Assembly (NCBI GenBank): GCA_012955965.1 | Contig: JABBZI010000003.1 | Span: forward strand, 124,001-188,000 | DNA: 64,000 nucleotides | DNA from: Clostridioides difficile | Lineage (GTDB): Bacteria; Bacillota; Clostridia; Peptostreptococcales; Peptostreptococcaceae | Reading direction: 5' to 3' | Shown here: positions 17,809 through 26,397 of the stretch, one piece after another | Position numbering within the stretch: position 1 is the first letter of the stretch | How the letters are laid out: each line of letters starts with the position of its first letter | Notes under the pieces: model-generated | Told to the model about the DNA's origin: nothing | Seen by the model: the letters and a program-made list of their open reading frames with translations, nothing else | Database searches by the model: none | Made by a program: the position numbers and the translations under genes

Positions 17809-19185
17809 TTATAGGTATAAGTCTCTTTCTCCACGTTCTAATGCAGTCATATTATTAGATACTATGTTTCTTATATCTTCTCTTTCTATTTTAGCTATTT
17901 CTTCTGTGATAAGTTTTTTGCCCATAGCTTTAAGTTCCTCATCACCATAATCAATTAGAAATTCATTTAATGTAGTAAGAGCATTTGGTGTACAGACATT
18001 GTGGATTTGTCGACTTTTAGCCAAGCTCATAAATCTATCTCCAGTTCTACCTTTGCGATAACAAGCTGTACAATAACTAGGGATATAGCCATCCGTTATT
18101 AGTTCTTTAAGGACCTCTACAGGGCTTCTATGGTCCCCAACTTCAAATTGTTCTGTATTGTCACCATCTTCATATGCTTTATATCCTCCAACACCTGTCA
18201 AGGAACCTGCACTGACTTGTGATACACCATATTTTAGTAATTCATTTCTCATATCAGCAGTTTCTCTAGTGGACATTATGATTCCTGTAAAAGGAACAGC
18301 TAATCTAGTTATGGCTACTATTTTTTTGAACATATCATCAGAAACTAAGTGAGGAAAATCTTCTAAATTCATTCCCTCAGCTTTTTTTAATCTAGGGAAA
18401 GATATAGTATGGAAGCCCACTCCAAATTTTTCTTCTAAGTGCTCGTTGTGCATCATAAGTCCTAAAACTTCAAATTTTGGGTCAGATAAACCAAATAATA
18501 CTCCAGCACCAACATCATCAACACCAGCTTCCATAGCTCTATCAAAAGCTGTTAAATGGTAATAATAGTCATTTTTTATAGATTGACCATGCATTTTTAT
18601 AAATGTTGGTTTATGATAAGTTTCTTGGAATAATATATAAGTTCCTATTCCTTTTTCTTTTAGTAACTTATATTCATCTACACTTGTAGCAGCTATGTTA
18701 ACGTTTACCCTTCTTATATTTCCATTTTCGTTATATGTTGAGTAAATTGCATCTAAGCAATCTAAAATATAATTTATATCACAGTTCTTAGGGTCTTCAC
18801 CAGCTTCGAGAGCAAGTCTTTTATGACCCATTTTTTCTAGTATTTTAACCTCTTCTTTTATTTCATCCATAGTAAGTTTTTTTCTTTTAAATTTGTTGCA
18901 TGTGCTGAAACCACAGTAAACACATTCATTTACACAGTAGTTTGACACATAAAGAGGGGCAAATAAAACCACTCTATTACCATATATTTCGTTTTTTATT
19001 TGCCCAGCTATACTAAACAATCTATCCAGTTGTTTTTTATTTTCTACTTCAAGAAGAGTAGCTATATCTTTATAACTAAGTTTTTCTCTTCTATCAGCCT
19101 TATCAAGTACTTTTTCAATATCATTATAAGTTGAATTTTTTGCATTCTCTAATAAAGAATTAATTAGTTCATGTTTTATGAACAT
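17809..19185 (-). CDS. hydG: [FeFe]-hydrogenase maturase HydG (radical SAM, tyrosine lyase)
   Basis: 458 residues. The radical-SAM cluster motif is C84-x3-C88-x2-C91. The C-terminal auxiliary cluster motif CTAC...C (C372, C375, C398; Cx2Cx22C) is the HydG signature. The enzyme cleaves tyrosine to make the CO and CN ligands of the H-cluster. ATG comes directly after the hydE stop codon, with GGAGG nine bases upstream inside hydE, so translation is coupled. It is the last gene of the operon TM1266-like regulator, hydF, hydE, hydG. No structural hydrogenase gene is in the window. Confidence 0.97.
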   Translation of the reverse strand: MFIKHELINSLLENAKNSTYNDIEKVLDKADRREKLSYKDIATLLEVENKKQLDRLFSIAGQIKNEIYGNRVVLFAPLYVSNYCVNECVYCGFSTCNKFKRKKLTMDEIKEEVKILEKMGHKRLALEAGEDPKNCDINYILDCLDAIYSTYNENGNIRRVNVNIAATSVDEYKLLKEKGIGTYILFQETYHKPTFIKMHGQSIKNDYYYHLTAFDRAMEAGVDDVGAGVLFGLSDPKFEVLGLMMHNEHLEEKFGVGFHTISFPRLKKAEGMNLEDFPHLVSDDMFKKIVAITRLAVPFTGIIMSTRETADMRNELLKYGVSQVSAGSLTGVGGYKAYEDGDNTEQFEVGDHRSPVEVLKELITDGYIPSYCTACYRKGRTGDRFMSLAKSRQIHNVCTPNALTTLNEFLIDYGDEELKAMGKKLITEEIAKIEREDIRNIVSNNMTALERGERDLYL

Positions 19186-20271
19186 TTACAAACGCCTCCA
19201 TTCAATATTATCACCACGAGAATAGTCGACTTTAAGTCCTAGAGACTTGATGTTTTCTTCTAAACTTTGGTGATACTCACAAGCTTCTTGACCAGTAAAG
19301 GCTTTGTTATCGTAAAGAGAATATTGTTTTCTAAATTCTTGAGGGGAAAGGTTTGGCATAATTACATTACAGCCAGCTAAAAGACCTGCATTTCTTCCAC
19401 TAGGGTTTATAGATGCAAGGGCTGTTGTAGCAGGTAATAAAACTTTTGGAAGTAGAAGTCTTGTAATTGAAAGCATAAGTAGTGTCTTTTCTAAATCTCC
19501 ATGTTTATAATCTTTAAATATTGTGTCATGATGTGGAATAAAAGGTCCTATTCCAACCATATGAGGATTTAATTCTTTTAGATATAATAAATCACGAACA
19601 AGGTCCTCATTAGTTTGAAATGGTGACTCAACCATAAATCCAGCACCTACTTGATAACCAATTTCCTTAAGGTTTTTTAGGCATTCCTTTCTAGTTTTAA
19701 GTTCAATGTTTGGTGGATGTAATTTTTTATAATGACTATCTGTAGCAGTTTCATGTCTTAAAAGATATCTGTCTGCACCACTTAAAAAGTATTTTTTGTA
19801 TGAGTCATAACTCTTTTCTCCTAGTGATAGTGTTATGGCACAATCCTCATATTTATTCTTTATACTTGAAACAATTTCACATATTTTATCATCACTAAAA
19901 TATGTATCTTCACCACCCTGCAAAACGAATGTTCTGTATCCTATTTTATATCCTATATCACAACATTCAAGTATTTCATCAAGTGAAAGTCTGTATCTTG
20001 TGATATTTTTATTAGAAGATTGTATTCCACAATAGTAGCAATTATTTTTACAATAGTTTGTAAGCTCTATAAGTCCTCTCAAATATATTCTGTTTCCATA
20101 ATATTTATTTCTCATGTCGCTAGCTTGCTTATAAAGATAGTTTCTTAAATTTTGTTCAAAGTTATATTCTTCATTGTCGATATTTTCTATTAAATATAGT
20201 AGTTCATCAAAACTTAATGAATTAATGCTGTAAAGTTTATCTATAAAGTATTTAATCTTATTTTTAGTCAT
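19186..20271 (-). CDS. hydE: [FeFe]-hydrogenase maturase HydE (radical SAM)
   Basis: 361 residues with the radical-SAM motif C74-x3-C78-x2-C81 (CKNNCYYC) and the HydE/BioB-type barrel. HydE acts with HydG and HydF to build the diiron subsite of the H-cluster. The ATG at 20271 is 35 bp after hydF and has no recognisable Shine-Dalgarno site, unlike its neighbours. Its stop TAA touches the hydG ATG. Confidence 0.95.
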   Translation of the reverse strand: MTKNKIKYFIDKLYSINSLSFDELLYLIENIDNEEYNFEQNLRNYLYKQASDMRNKYYGNRIYLRGLIELTNYCKNNCYYCGIQSSNKNITRYRLSLDEILECCDIGYKIGYRTFVLQGGEDTYFSDDKICEIVSSIKNKYEDCAITLSLGEKSYDSYKKYFLSGADRYLLRHETATDSHYKKLHPPNIELKTRKECLKNLKEIGYQVGAGFMVESPFQTNEDLVRDLLYLKELNPHMVGIGPFIPHHDTIFKDYKHGDLEKTLLMLSITRLLLPKVLLPATTALASINPSGRNAGLLAGCNVIMPNLSPQEFRKQYSLYDNKAFTGQEACEYHQSLEENIKSLGLKVDYSRGDNIEWRRL

Positions 20272-20306
20272 ATCTAAATATGTAATTATTAAATATAGTT
20301 AAATTT

Positions 20307-21515
20307 TTAGTAATTGAAAAGTTCAAGTGATCTTTCTAAAATACCTTTTACATATGCTATTAAAATACCATAGTTTACTATAGGTACATTGAAAGATTTT
20401 GCCTTTTCTATTCTAGATAACATTCCAGCTCTATTCATCATACAAGCTCCACAATGAACTACAAGTGCATATTTATTTATATCTTCAGTGAAGGATACTC
20501 CAGAACTAAATTCAAAAGTAATATTTTTACCAGTTTTCTTTCTAATCATATTAGGAATCTTTACTGTTCCAATATCATCAGTCTGTCTGTGATGAGTACA
20601 TCCTTCAGCCATCAAGACTTTATCACCATCTTTTAAATTTTCTAAAGCATAAGCTCCATTAATTAATTCTTTAAGGTCTCCCTTTTGTCTAGCAAATAAT
20701 ATAGAAAAAGATGTAAGAGGAATATCTTTTGGAGTATCTTTATCTACTTGTGGAAATACTTGAGAGTCGGTAATAACAAGCTTTGGTCTTTTACCTAAGC
20801 TAGATAGAGTTTCTTTTAACCTATCTTCCTTTGTAACTATAGAGATTGCCCCAGTATCCAAAATATCTCTTATAACTTGTTGTTGAGGAAGTATAAGTCT
20901 TCCTTTTGGAGCTGCTTTATCTATTGGAACTACCAAAACAACTAAGTCATTTGGATTAATTAAATCTGATACCAACTTAAATTCAGTGCTGTCTTTAGGC
21001 AAGACTCTTATTATTTCGTTCTTTAAATCTTCAATTCCAATTTTATCTGTTGATGAGACAGAAACAACTGGACATTTAACTTTATTTTTAGTTAAGTCTA
21101 AAATTTCAGAGTGATTCTTGATTGTATCAATTTTGTTAAGAACTAAAATATGAGGTATATTCTTATCATTAAACTTTTCAATTAGTGTTAAATCTTCTCT
21201 TGATACACCAATTTGGCAATCAACTACTAGTAAAGCTATATCTGTTTTTTCCAAAACATCTAATGATTTACTTATTCTAAGTTCTCCAAGTTCACCAACA
21301 TCGTCAAGACCGGCAGTATCTATAAGAACACAAGGTCCTATAGGAAGGATTTCCATTGGTCTAAATACTGGGTCTGTAGTAGTTCCAGCAATATCTGACA
21401 CTATCGCAGCACTTTGATTCGTTATAGCATTTATTATGCTAGATTTACCTGCATTTCTTTTACCAAAGAGACCTATATGTACTCTTATCGATTGTGGAGT
21501 AGAATTTAGACTCAT
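20307..21515 (-). CDS. hydF: [FeFe]-hydrogenase maturation GTPase HydF
   Basis: 402 residues. The N-terminal GTPase domain has the P-loop GKRNAGKS (18-25), DTAGLDD and NKID. A middle dimerisation domain follows. The C-terminal cluster-binding domain has C306-x-H308 and H354-C355-x2-C358, the HydF [4Fe-4S] motif. HydF is the scaffold that carries the diiron precursor to HydA. The ATG is 14 bp after the stop of the upstream small gene, with AAGGTGGTGAG upstream. Confidence 0.97.
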   Translation of the reverse strand: MSLNSTPQSIRVHIGLFGKRNAGKSSIINAITNQSAAIVSDIAGTTTDPVFRPMEILPIGPCVLIDTAGLDDVGELGELRISKSLDVLEKTDIALLVVDCQIGVSREDLTLIEKFNDKNIPHILVLNKIDTIKNHSEILDLTKNKVKCPVVSVSSTDKIGIEDLKNEIIRVLPKDSTEFKLVSDLINPNDLVVLVVPIDKAAPKGRLILPQQQVIRDILDTGAISIVTKEDRLKETLSSLGKRPKLVITDSQVFPQVDKDTPKDIPLTSFSILFARQKGDLKELINGAYALENLKDGDKVLMAEGCTHHRQTDDIGTVKIPNMIRKKTGKNITFEFSSGVSFTEDINKYALVVHCGACMMNRAGMLSRIEKAKSFNVPIVNYGILIAYVKGILERSLELFNY

Positions 21516-21529
21516 TTGTACTCACCACC

Positions 21530-21781
21530 TTAAATTTCTTTTTTTGATATACTAGTTTTTACAGATACATGAGGTATGTTTCCCAATTTACCAGTCAAAC
21601 TATTGATAGTATCCATTTCGCCAACAACTGCTATACATACAATCGATACATCTTCTTCTTCACAAGGAATTCCCATTCTGCCTTTAATAATACCTTTAAA
21701 ACCTGACACAACCTCATTAAATTTAAGCTGACATTCCTTTGGCTCTTCTAAAATAGCACTTATGACTGCAACCTTTTTCAT
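21530..21781 (-). CDS. TM1266-family putative iron-only hydrogenase system regulator
   Basis: 83 residues with an ACT/NikR-like ferredoxin fold (AVISAILEEP..., SIVCIAVVGEMDTINSLTGKLG). Proteins of this small family are found beside HydEFG and are called putative hydrogenase-system regulators. There is no DNA-binding domain, so it may act as a ligand-binding partner. First gene of the operon; ATG after TAGGAGGATATTT. Confidence 0.85.
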   Translation of the reverse strand: MKKVAVISAILEEPKECQLKFNEVVSGFKGIIKGRMGIPCEEEDVSIVCIAVVGEMDTINSLTGKLGNIPHVSVKTSISKKEI

Positions 21782-21825
21782 AAATATCCTCCTAACTCAG
21801 AAAATATGTCTTAAACAAATCCAAA

Positions 21826-21857
21826 ATCAAAAAACTTTTCTTTTAAAGAAAAGTTTC
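21826..21857 (-). terminator. Terminator-like palindrome, minus strand
   Basis: AAACTTTTCTTT (21832-21843) and AAAGAAAAGTTT (21845-21856) form a near-perfect stem. Read on the minus strand it runs into T residues. It may end transcripts coming from the M42 peptidase gene before the hyd operon. Confidence 0.55.
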
Positions 21858-22159
21858 TACAAAAGAAAAGTTATTAATTACACAAGTATAATGTGCTATA
21901 TTAAACTATTTCCTTACAGATTAGATAACTCTTTTCTGGTAGGGTTAGCTTGTAAAAATTTAATTTAACAACAATTAACTAAAGAAAATTCTTACATAAT
22001 TTATATAAATTATATAAAAATTAACTGAAGAAAATTGAAGCTACTTATATAATAGTAGTAAATTGAAATTAAGTCTATAGAAAAACCAATTTTTGTATAA
22101 AAATAAAAATTAAAGTTGGTTATTTGTTAGGAAATGACTTTAGTAAAATGTGTATTTAA

Positions 22160-23200
22160 TTATTCTTTAAGCATATAGTTTATAAGTAGTTTTAGAGTAC
22201 TTTCGATAGCTTCTGTATGTGTTCTTTCATAGTGGTGACTATTGTTTGTTCCAGGACCAACACATGCTATTTGAACATCCTCTCCCCAACGAATAGCTTC
22301 TGAAGCATCTGAACCATAGAAAGTAAATACATCGACAGCATAATCTAAATTATTGTCTTCTGCAACATCGACAAGTTTGTTTCTTAGATTAAAATCATAT
22401 AATGATAAATTATCTTTTGCAACTATAGTCACACCATGTTCACTAGATGTTTGACTTGGTCCAGTTGGTGCTATATCTATTGCTACAAATTCTTTTGTCT
22501 TTTCAGGCAAAGCTTTAGAAACACCATGTCCAATTTCTTCATAATTACTTATATAGAAGTTAGTAGTATGTTTAGGTGTTAGGTTATTTTCCTTAAAATA
22601 TCTACATATTTCAAGAACCATTGCTACAGCGGCTTTATTATCTATGTATCTAGATTTTATAAAACCAGATTCTGTAGCCTCGAAACGATGGTCTAGACAC
22701 ACAAAATCTCCAACACTTATTCCTAAATCTAATACATCTTGTTTTGTAAAGACTTTTTCGTCAAGTCTTATAATCATTGTTTCTTCATTTCTTTCAGTAG
22801 CAGCTTTTGTCTGACCATATATATGAGTAGAAGCATATTTAAATACAACACTTCCTCTGATTTTTTTTCCTTTTCTAGTTATAACAGTACAGTTTTCTCC
22901 TTCTATAGCTGCCCAACAACCACCACCAACTTTATGGTATTTAAGAGTACCATCAGATGATATTTCTTTTACCATAGCTCCAAGTGTATCCATATGTGCA
23001 GATATTGTTATTTGATTTGAATCATCTTCACCAGGAAGGGTAGCTATAAGAGCACCTTTTTTTGTGAGAATAGTATTAAGACCTAATGCCTCAAAATCTT
23101 TTTTACTTTCTAAGACTGCATTTTCAGTATATCCAGCTGGACTTGGGATATCTAAATATTTTTTCATTAAATTTATAGTATTAGTTAAATTTAAATTCAT
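22160..23200 (-). CDS. M42-family metallopeptidase (glutamyl/deblocking aminopeptidase type)
   Basis: 346 residues. Zinc ligands and catalytic residues are visible as SAHMDTLG, SRYIDNKAAV, NYEEIGHG and the late THTEAI. These large TET-type complexes trim peptides in the cytosol. The start ATG 23200 has GGAGG seven bases upstream; the upstream in-frame extension to 23230 has no ribosome site. A promoter with -10 TATAAT is likely at 23235-23240. Confidence 0.92.
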   Translation of the reverse strand: MNLNLTNTINLMKKYLDIPSPAGYTENAVLESKKDFEALGLNTILTKKGALIATLPGEDDSNQITISAHMDTLGAMVKEISSDGTLKYHKVGGGCWAAIEGENCTVITRKGKKIRGSVVFKYASTHIYGQTKAATERNEETMIIRLDEKVFTKQDVLDLGISVGDFVCLDHRFEATESGFIKSRYIDNKAAVAMVLEICRYFKENNLTPKHTTNFYISNYEEIGHGVSKALPEKTKEFVAIDIAPTGPSQTSSEHGVTIVAKDNLSLYDFNLRNKLVDVAEDNNLDYAVDVFTFYGSDASEAIRWGEDVQIACVGPGTNNSHHYERTHTEAIESTLKLLINYMLKE

Positions 23201-23674
23201 ATTGTTTCCTCCTAAAAAATATATATTCATACAAATTATAACATAAATACGAATGTTCTGAAAACTAAAATTAAAAGAAAAATCGTAAACGTATTTAAAA
23301 AAAAAGTATATAAAATAAATTTAATTTATATTATATAGATTTAAAGTAAAAATAGTTTTATTACATAATTAATAAAAATAAATACAAAACAAAATGAACA
23401 AATAAATAAAATATTTAGTTTAATTATCTTTACAAATAAAAATTTTAGTAATAAAATAATTGTTGAAAAAGATTTTAAATTCAGATTATTCATTTCTTAA
23501 AGTAATTAATCTGCAAACCTTTATTAATATATGTAAATAGTTAGGTATATATGTATTTAATTAGCATAATATAGATAAAAATATTTATTTTAATTGTTTA
23601 TTTTCTGGAGAAAAGGTCTTTATTAGGAATCATAAAAAATAAAATTAATTAAGAAAAGAGAGGATGTGTATAAT
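23201..23674. other. Long AT-rich intergenic region
   Basis: About 470 bp between divergent genes. Very AT-rich, with runs of A and T. It contains the minus-strand -10 box TATAAT (23235-23240) of the peptidase gene. I see no ORF with a ribosome site and no clear structured RNA. Confidence 0.5.
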
Positions 23675-24835
23675 GTGATTGAGAATGGATTTGTATATTG
23701 TAGTTTCTTGGTTGTGTTTGTAGGTGTAATTTTTTTTATGGTGGATAAATTGAAATGGAAAATATTTGATGTTATTAATCCGATGCTTTTAATCTACTTA
23801 GGAGCAGCTATATTAGCATCATTTGGTTTATTTGCACAAAATGAAGACGTTGGAATATATCAAAATATAATAACAGTAAATTTTTTACCATTAATGTTAG
23901 TATTCTTATTAATTCAATGTGATTTAAGAAAAATATTAAAAATGGGACCTAAAATGTTATTATCATTTTTCTGTGCTACATTTACATTTATGCTTGGATT
24001 TGTCATAGCGTTTATAATATTTAAAGGTTCAATGGGTGCAGATTCATGGAAAATTCTTGGGGCAGCATCTGGTTCATGGATAGGTGGTTCATCAAATATG
24101 ATTGCAGCAGCAAATGCTCTAGGAGTTGCAGAAGAAGGTCTTAGCTATGCAATACTTATGGGTTCCATAGGATATACAGTATGGATGTCTGTTTGTCTAA
24201 TGTCTGTAAAATTTGGACCTAAATTTAATAAATGGACAAAATGTGATACAAGTTTTATAGATGAGGTCACATCAAAACTTGAGAAAGAAAATAAAGATAA
24301 TACAGCACCTACGTTTGTGGAACTTATGACTTTGCTTTCTGTTGGATTTGGAGTAGCTGCTTTTGCACAAATTGTATCTAAGATACTTCCAACTTCAGGT
24401 ATACTTAATGAAACTATGTGGGTAGTACTTGTTGCATCTACAGTATCAATATTATTAGGTATGACTAAAATATCAAAGCTTAAGGGAAGTACATTAGTAG
24501 GAAATGTGTTTATGTATTTACTTCTTGCAGCTACAGGTAGTAAAGCAAACTTCTTTGGATTGTCAGAAGCACCTGTTTACATAATGTTTGGTTTAGTAGT
24601 AGTCCTTGTACATGCTATTTCATTTATAGGGCTTGCAAAACTGTTTAAATTAGACTTGTTTACTTGTGAAGTAGGAAGTATAGCTAATATAGGTGGAGTA
24701 ACTACAGCTCCTATGATTGCTGGAGTTCATAACCCAGTATTGATACCAGTGGGAGTGCTTATGGGACTTTTAGGAAATGTCATAGGTACTTATTGTGCTC
24801 TTATGGTAACTCAAATATTACATATGTTAGCTTAA
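23675..24835 (+). CDS. DUF819-family integral membrane protein (putative transporter)
   Basis: 386 residues with about ten to eleven hydrophobic segments and the conserved GAASGSWIGGSSNMIAAANALG and VGSIANIGGVTTAPMIAG regions of DUF819 (YjcL-like) proteins, which resemble BASS/CPA transporters. Function is unknown. No ATG is at the start. GTG 23675, ten bases after GAGAGGA, is the best choice; GTG 23666 is too near the ribosome site. A strong terminator follows. Confidence 0.85.
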   Translation: MIENGFVYCSFLVVFVGVIFFMVDKLKWKIFDVINPMLLIYLGAAILASFGLFAQNEDVGIYQNIITVNFLPLMLVFLLIQCDLRKILKMGPKMLLSFFCATFTFMLGFVIAFIIFKGSMGADSWKILGAASGSWIGGSSNMIAAANALGVAEEGLSYAILMGSIGYTVWMSVCLMSVKFGPKFNKWTKCDTSFIDEVTSKLEKENKDNTAPTFVELMTLLSVGFGVAAFAQIVSKILPTSGILNETMWVVLVASTVSILLGMTKISKLKGSTLVGNVFMYLLLAATGSKANFFGLSEAPVYIMFGLVVVLVHAISFIGLAKLFKLDLFTCEVGSIANIGGVTTAPMIAGVHNPVLIPVGVLMGLLGNVIGTYCALMVTQILHMLA

Positions 24836-24869
24836 CAAAAATAATCTCAGACTAATACTTTTATATAAG

Positions 24870-24920
24870 AAAAGCCATCTCAATTTAAGCGTAAGCTCTT
24901 GTTGAGATGGCTTTTTATTT
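24870..24920 (+). terminator. Intrinsic terminator
   Basis: AAAAGCCATCTCAA (24870-24883) pairs with TTGAGATGGCTTTT (24902-24915), continuing into T residues. Confidence 0.9.
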
Positions 24921-25012
24921 GACAATATAATTCATATAAAAAAGATATTTTGACATATTTAGTGCATAACATTGTAAAATTTACTAGAATCGAGATATAT
25001 TTAATTTTTGTA

Positions 25013-25077
25013 TTGAATCGAACGTCTGTATGATGTATAATAAATATATAGAACGAATGTTTGCAGAACGGATGTTT
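25013..25077 (+). promoter_or_regulatory. Sigma-A promoter with three LexA-box-like operators
   Basis: A -35 TTGAAT (25013-25018), a 17-nt spacer and a -10 TATAAT (25036-25041). Three sites fit GAAC-N4-GTTT, the LexA pattern known for C. difficile: GAACGTCTGTAT (25020-25031, one mismatch, between -35 and -10), GAACGAATGTTT (25051-25062, at the start site) and GAACGGATGTTT (25066-25077). Box 1 and box 2 are 31 bp apart, about three helical turns. This is the layout of a tightly repressed SOS promoter. Confidence 0.75.
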
Positions 25078-25174
25078 TTTGAATTTATTTTAATAATTTA
25101 TGAATATATATCAGAATGCATAAATATATTTAAATATAAAGATTAAAAAGAATTTAAAGGAGTGTTGATAACTT

Positions 25175-25336
25175 ATGATAATTCCATCAAGAAGAATACA
25201 AGATATAACATTAACAAATTTAAAAAATGGAGAAGTAACTTTAATTGAATTGGATGAAATATATAAGAAGATGGGATTTTTATTTGTTGTTAGTGAAGGC
25301 AAATTGAAAAAGATAAAAAAGGAGAATCATCATTAG
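25175..25336 (+). CDS. Small 53-aa protein, probable SOS-regulated gene
   Basis: An open frame of 53 residues with ATG 25175 twelve bases after AAAGGAG. The protein is soluble, begins MIIPSRRIQDITL and ends in a Lys-rich tail (KKIKKENHH). There is no membrane segment, so it is unlike YneA-type division inhibitors. I do not recognise it. It lies behind a promoter with three LexA-box-like sites and about 125 nt of leader, and has its own strong terminator, so it is a single-gene transcript. The context suggests induction by DNA damage; the function is unknown. Confidence 0.7.
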   Translation: MIIPSRRIQDITLTNLKNGEVTLIELDEIYKKMGFLFVVSEGKLKKIKKENHH

Positions 25337-25372
25337 AAATGAATAAAATAATGAATATTATAATAGTTTATA

Positions 25373-25417
25373 AAACCTAACTTATGTAGTATATAAATAC
25401 TTAAGTTAGGTTTTTTT
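25373..25417 (+). terminator. Intrinsic terminator of the 53-aa gene
   Basis: AAACCTAACTTA (25373-25384) pairs with TAAGTTAGGTTT (25402-25413), followed by TTTT. Confidence 0.9.
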
Positions 25418-25528
25418 GTGATAAAGTTTATAATTACTTGATTTTATAAAATGAACAATGGTTTTAAGCGAAAAGTAAATAAGTTTAAACTTTAATAAGT
25501 ATTATATTACATAAGAGGTGATATTATT

Positions 25529-26170
25529 ATGAAAATAGTAACCTACAATATTCATAAAGGTATGGATTCAAATAATAGATTAACTCTAACTAAAATGGGA
25601 ACATATTTAAAGCAATTGGATTGTGATGTAATTTGTTTACAAGAAGTATTATATCCTCAATTTTTAGCTTTAAAAACTATTTTAAATATGGATGGTGTAT
25701 TTGCTACAAATGTAAAAAAGATAAACATGATATATGGGATTTGTACATTTACAAAATTTAAACTGTTAAATAGCAATCATTTTTTCCTAACTAGTAAAAA
25801 AGAACAACGAGGGGCACTTTGTATAACTATAAATGCATATGGAAGAATCATAAATATAATAAATACTCATTTGGGTCTTGATAGACAAGAAAGAGCAAAA
25901 CAATTGGATGAAATAATGGACTATAGAAATAGATTAGTAGGGATAGTTGTTTTATGTGGTGACTTTAATGAGAAAAATATCTTTTTAAGTATGTTCAACG
26001 ATATGGCTATTTCACTAAATAAGTCTTATCTACCTACATTTGAAAAATCAAAATCTAGAATAGATTACATTTTTGTTAATAAAAATGTTGAATTAAAAGG
26101 ATATGAAGTAGAAAAAATTTACTTATCAGACCATTATCCAGTTATAGGTTATATTCAAACTTTAATATAA
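25529..26170 (+). CDS. Endonuclease/exonuclease/phosphatase-family protein
   Basis: 213 residues with the full EEP metal-hydrolase motif set: TYNIHKG at the N-terminus, LQEV, NTHLGL, GDFNE and SDHYPV at the end. Such enzymes cut DNA, phospholipid head groups or phosphate esters; the substrate is not clear. No signal peptide. ATG follows AGAGGTGATATTATT. It is separated from the SOS-type small gene by a terminator. Confidence 0.85.
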   Translation: MKIVTYNIHKGMDSNNRLTLTKMGTYLKQLDCDVICLQEVLYPQFLALKTILNMDGVFATNVKKINMIYGICTFTKFKLLNSNHFFLTSKKEQRGALCITINAYGRIINIINTHLGLDRQERAKQLDEIMDYRNRLVGIVVLCGDFNEKNIFLSMFNDMAISLNKSYLPTFEKSKSRIDYIFVNKNVELKGYEVEKIYLSDHYPVIGYIQTLI

Positions 26171-26397
26171 ATCAAATCAATTATGATAAAATACTTCATT
26201 TTTTTATTAAGAAATAATAAAAAAATATAATAAAAAAATATCAAAAATAAAACTAATTATAAGACATAAATTTACAATAAAGTTACATTTGATTAAATTC
26301 CTTGTTTAAAAAAAGCTATTCAAATATAATCTAAAGTAGTTTTGAAATGGAAACTCTATTAGGCAAAATCAAGTTAGTGTTAAAATGAGGTGAAGTT

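Noticed and set aside
23247-23258. LexA-like box GAACATTCGTAT (minus strand) at the M42 peptidase promoter
   Set aside because: One mismatch from GAAC-N4-GTTT, single copy, and the gene has no link to DNA damage. Likely chance in AT-rich DNA.
25073-25147. 24-codon ORF in the leader of the 53-aa SOS-type gene
   Set aside because: No ribosome site; it starts inside the third LexA-like box.
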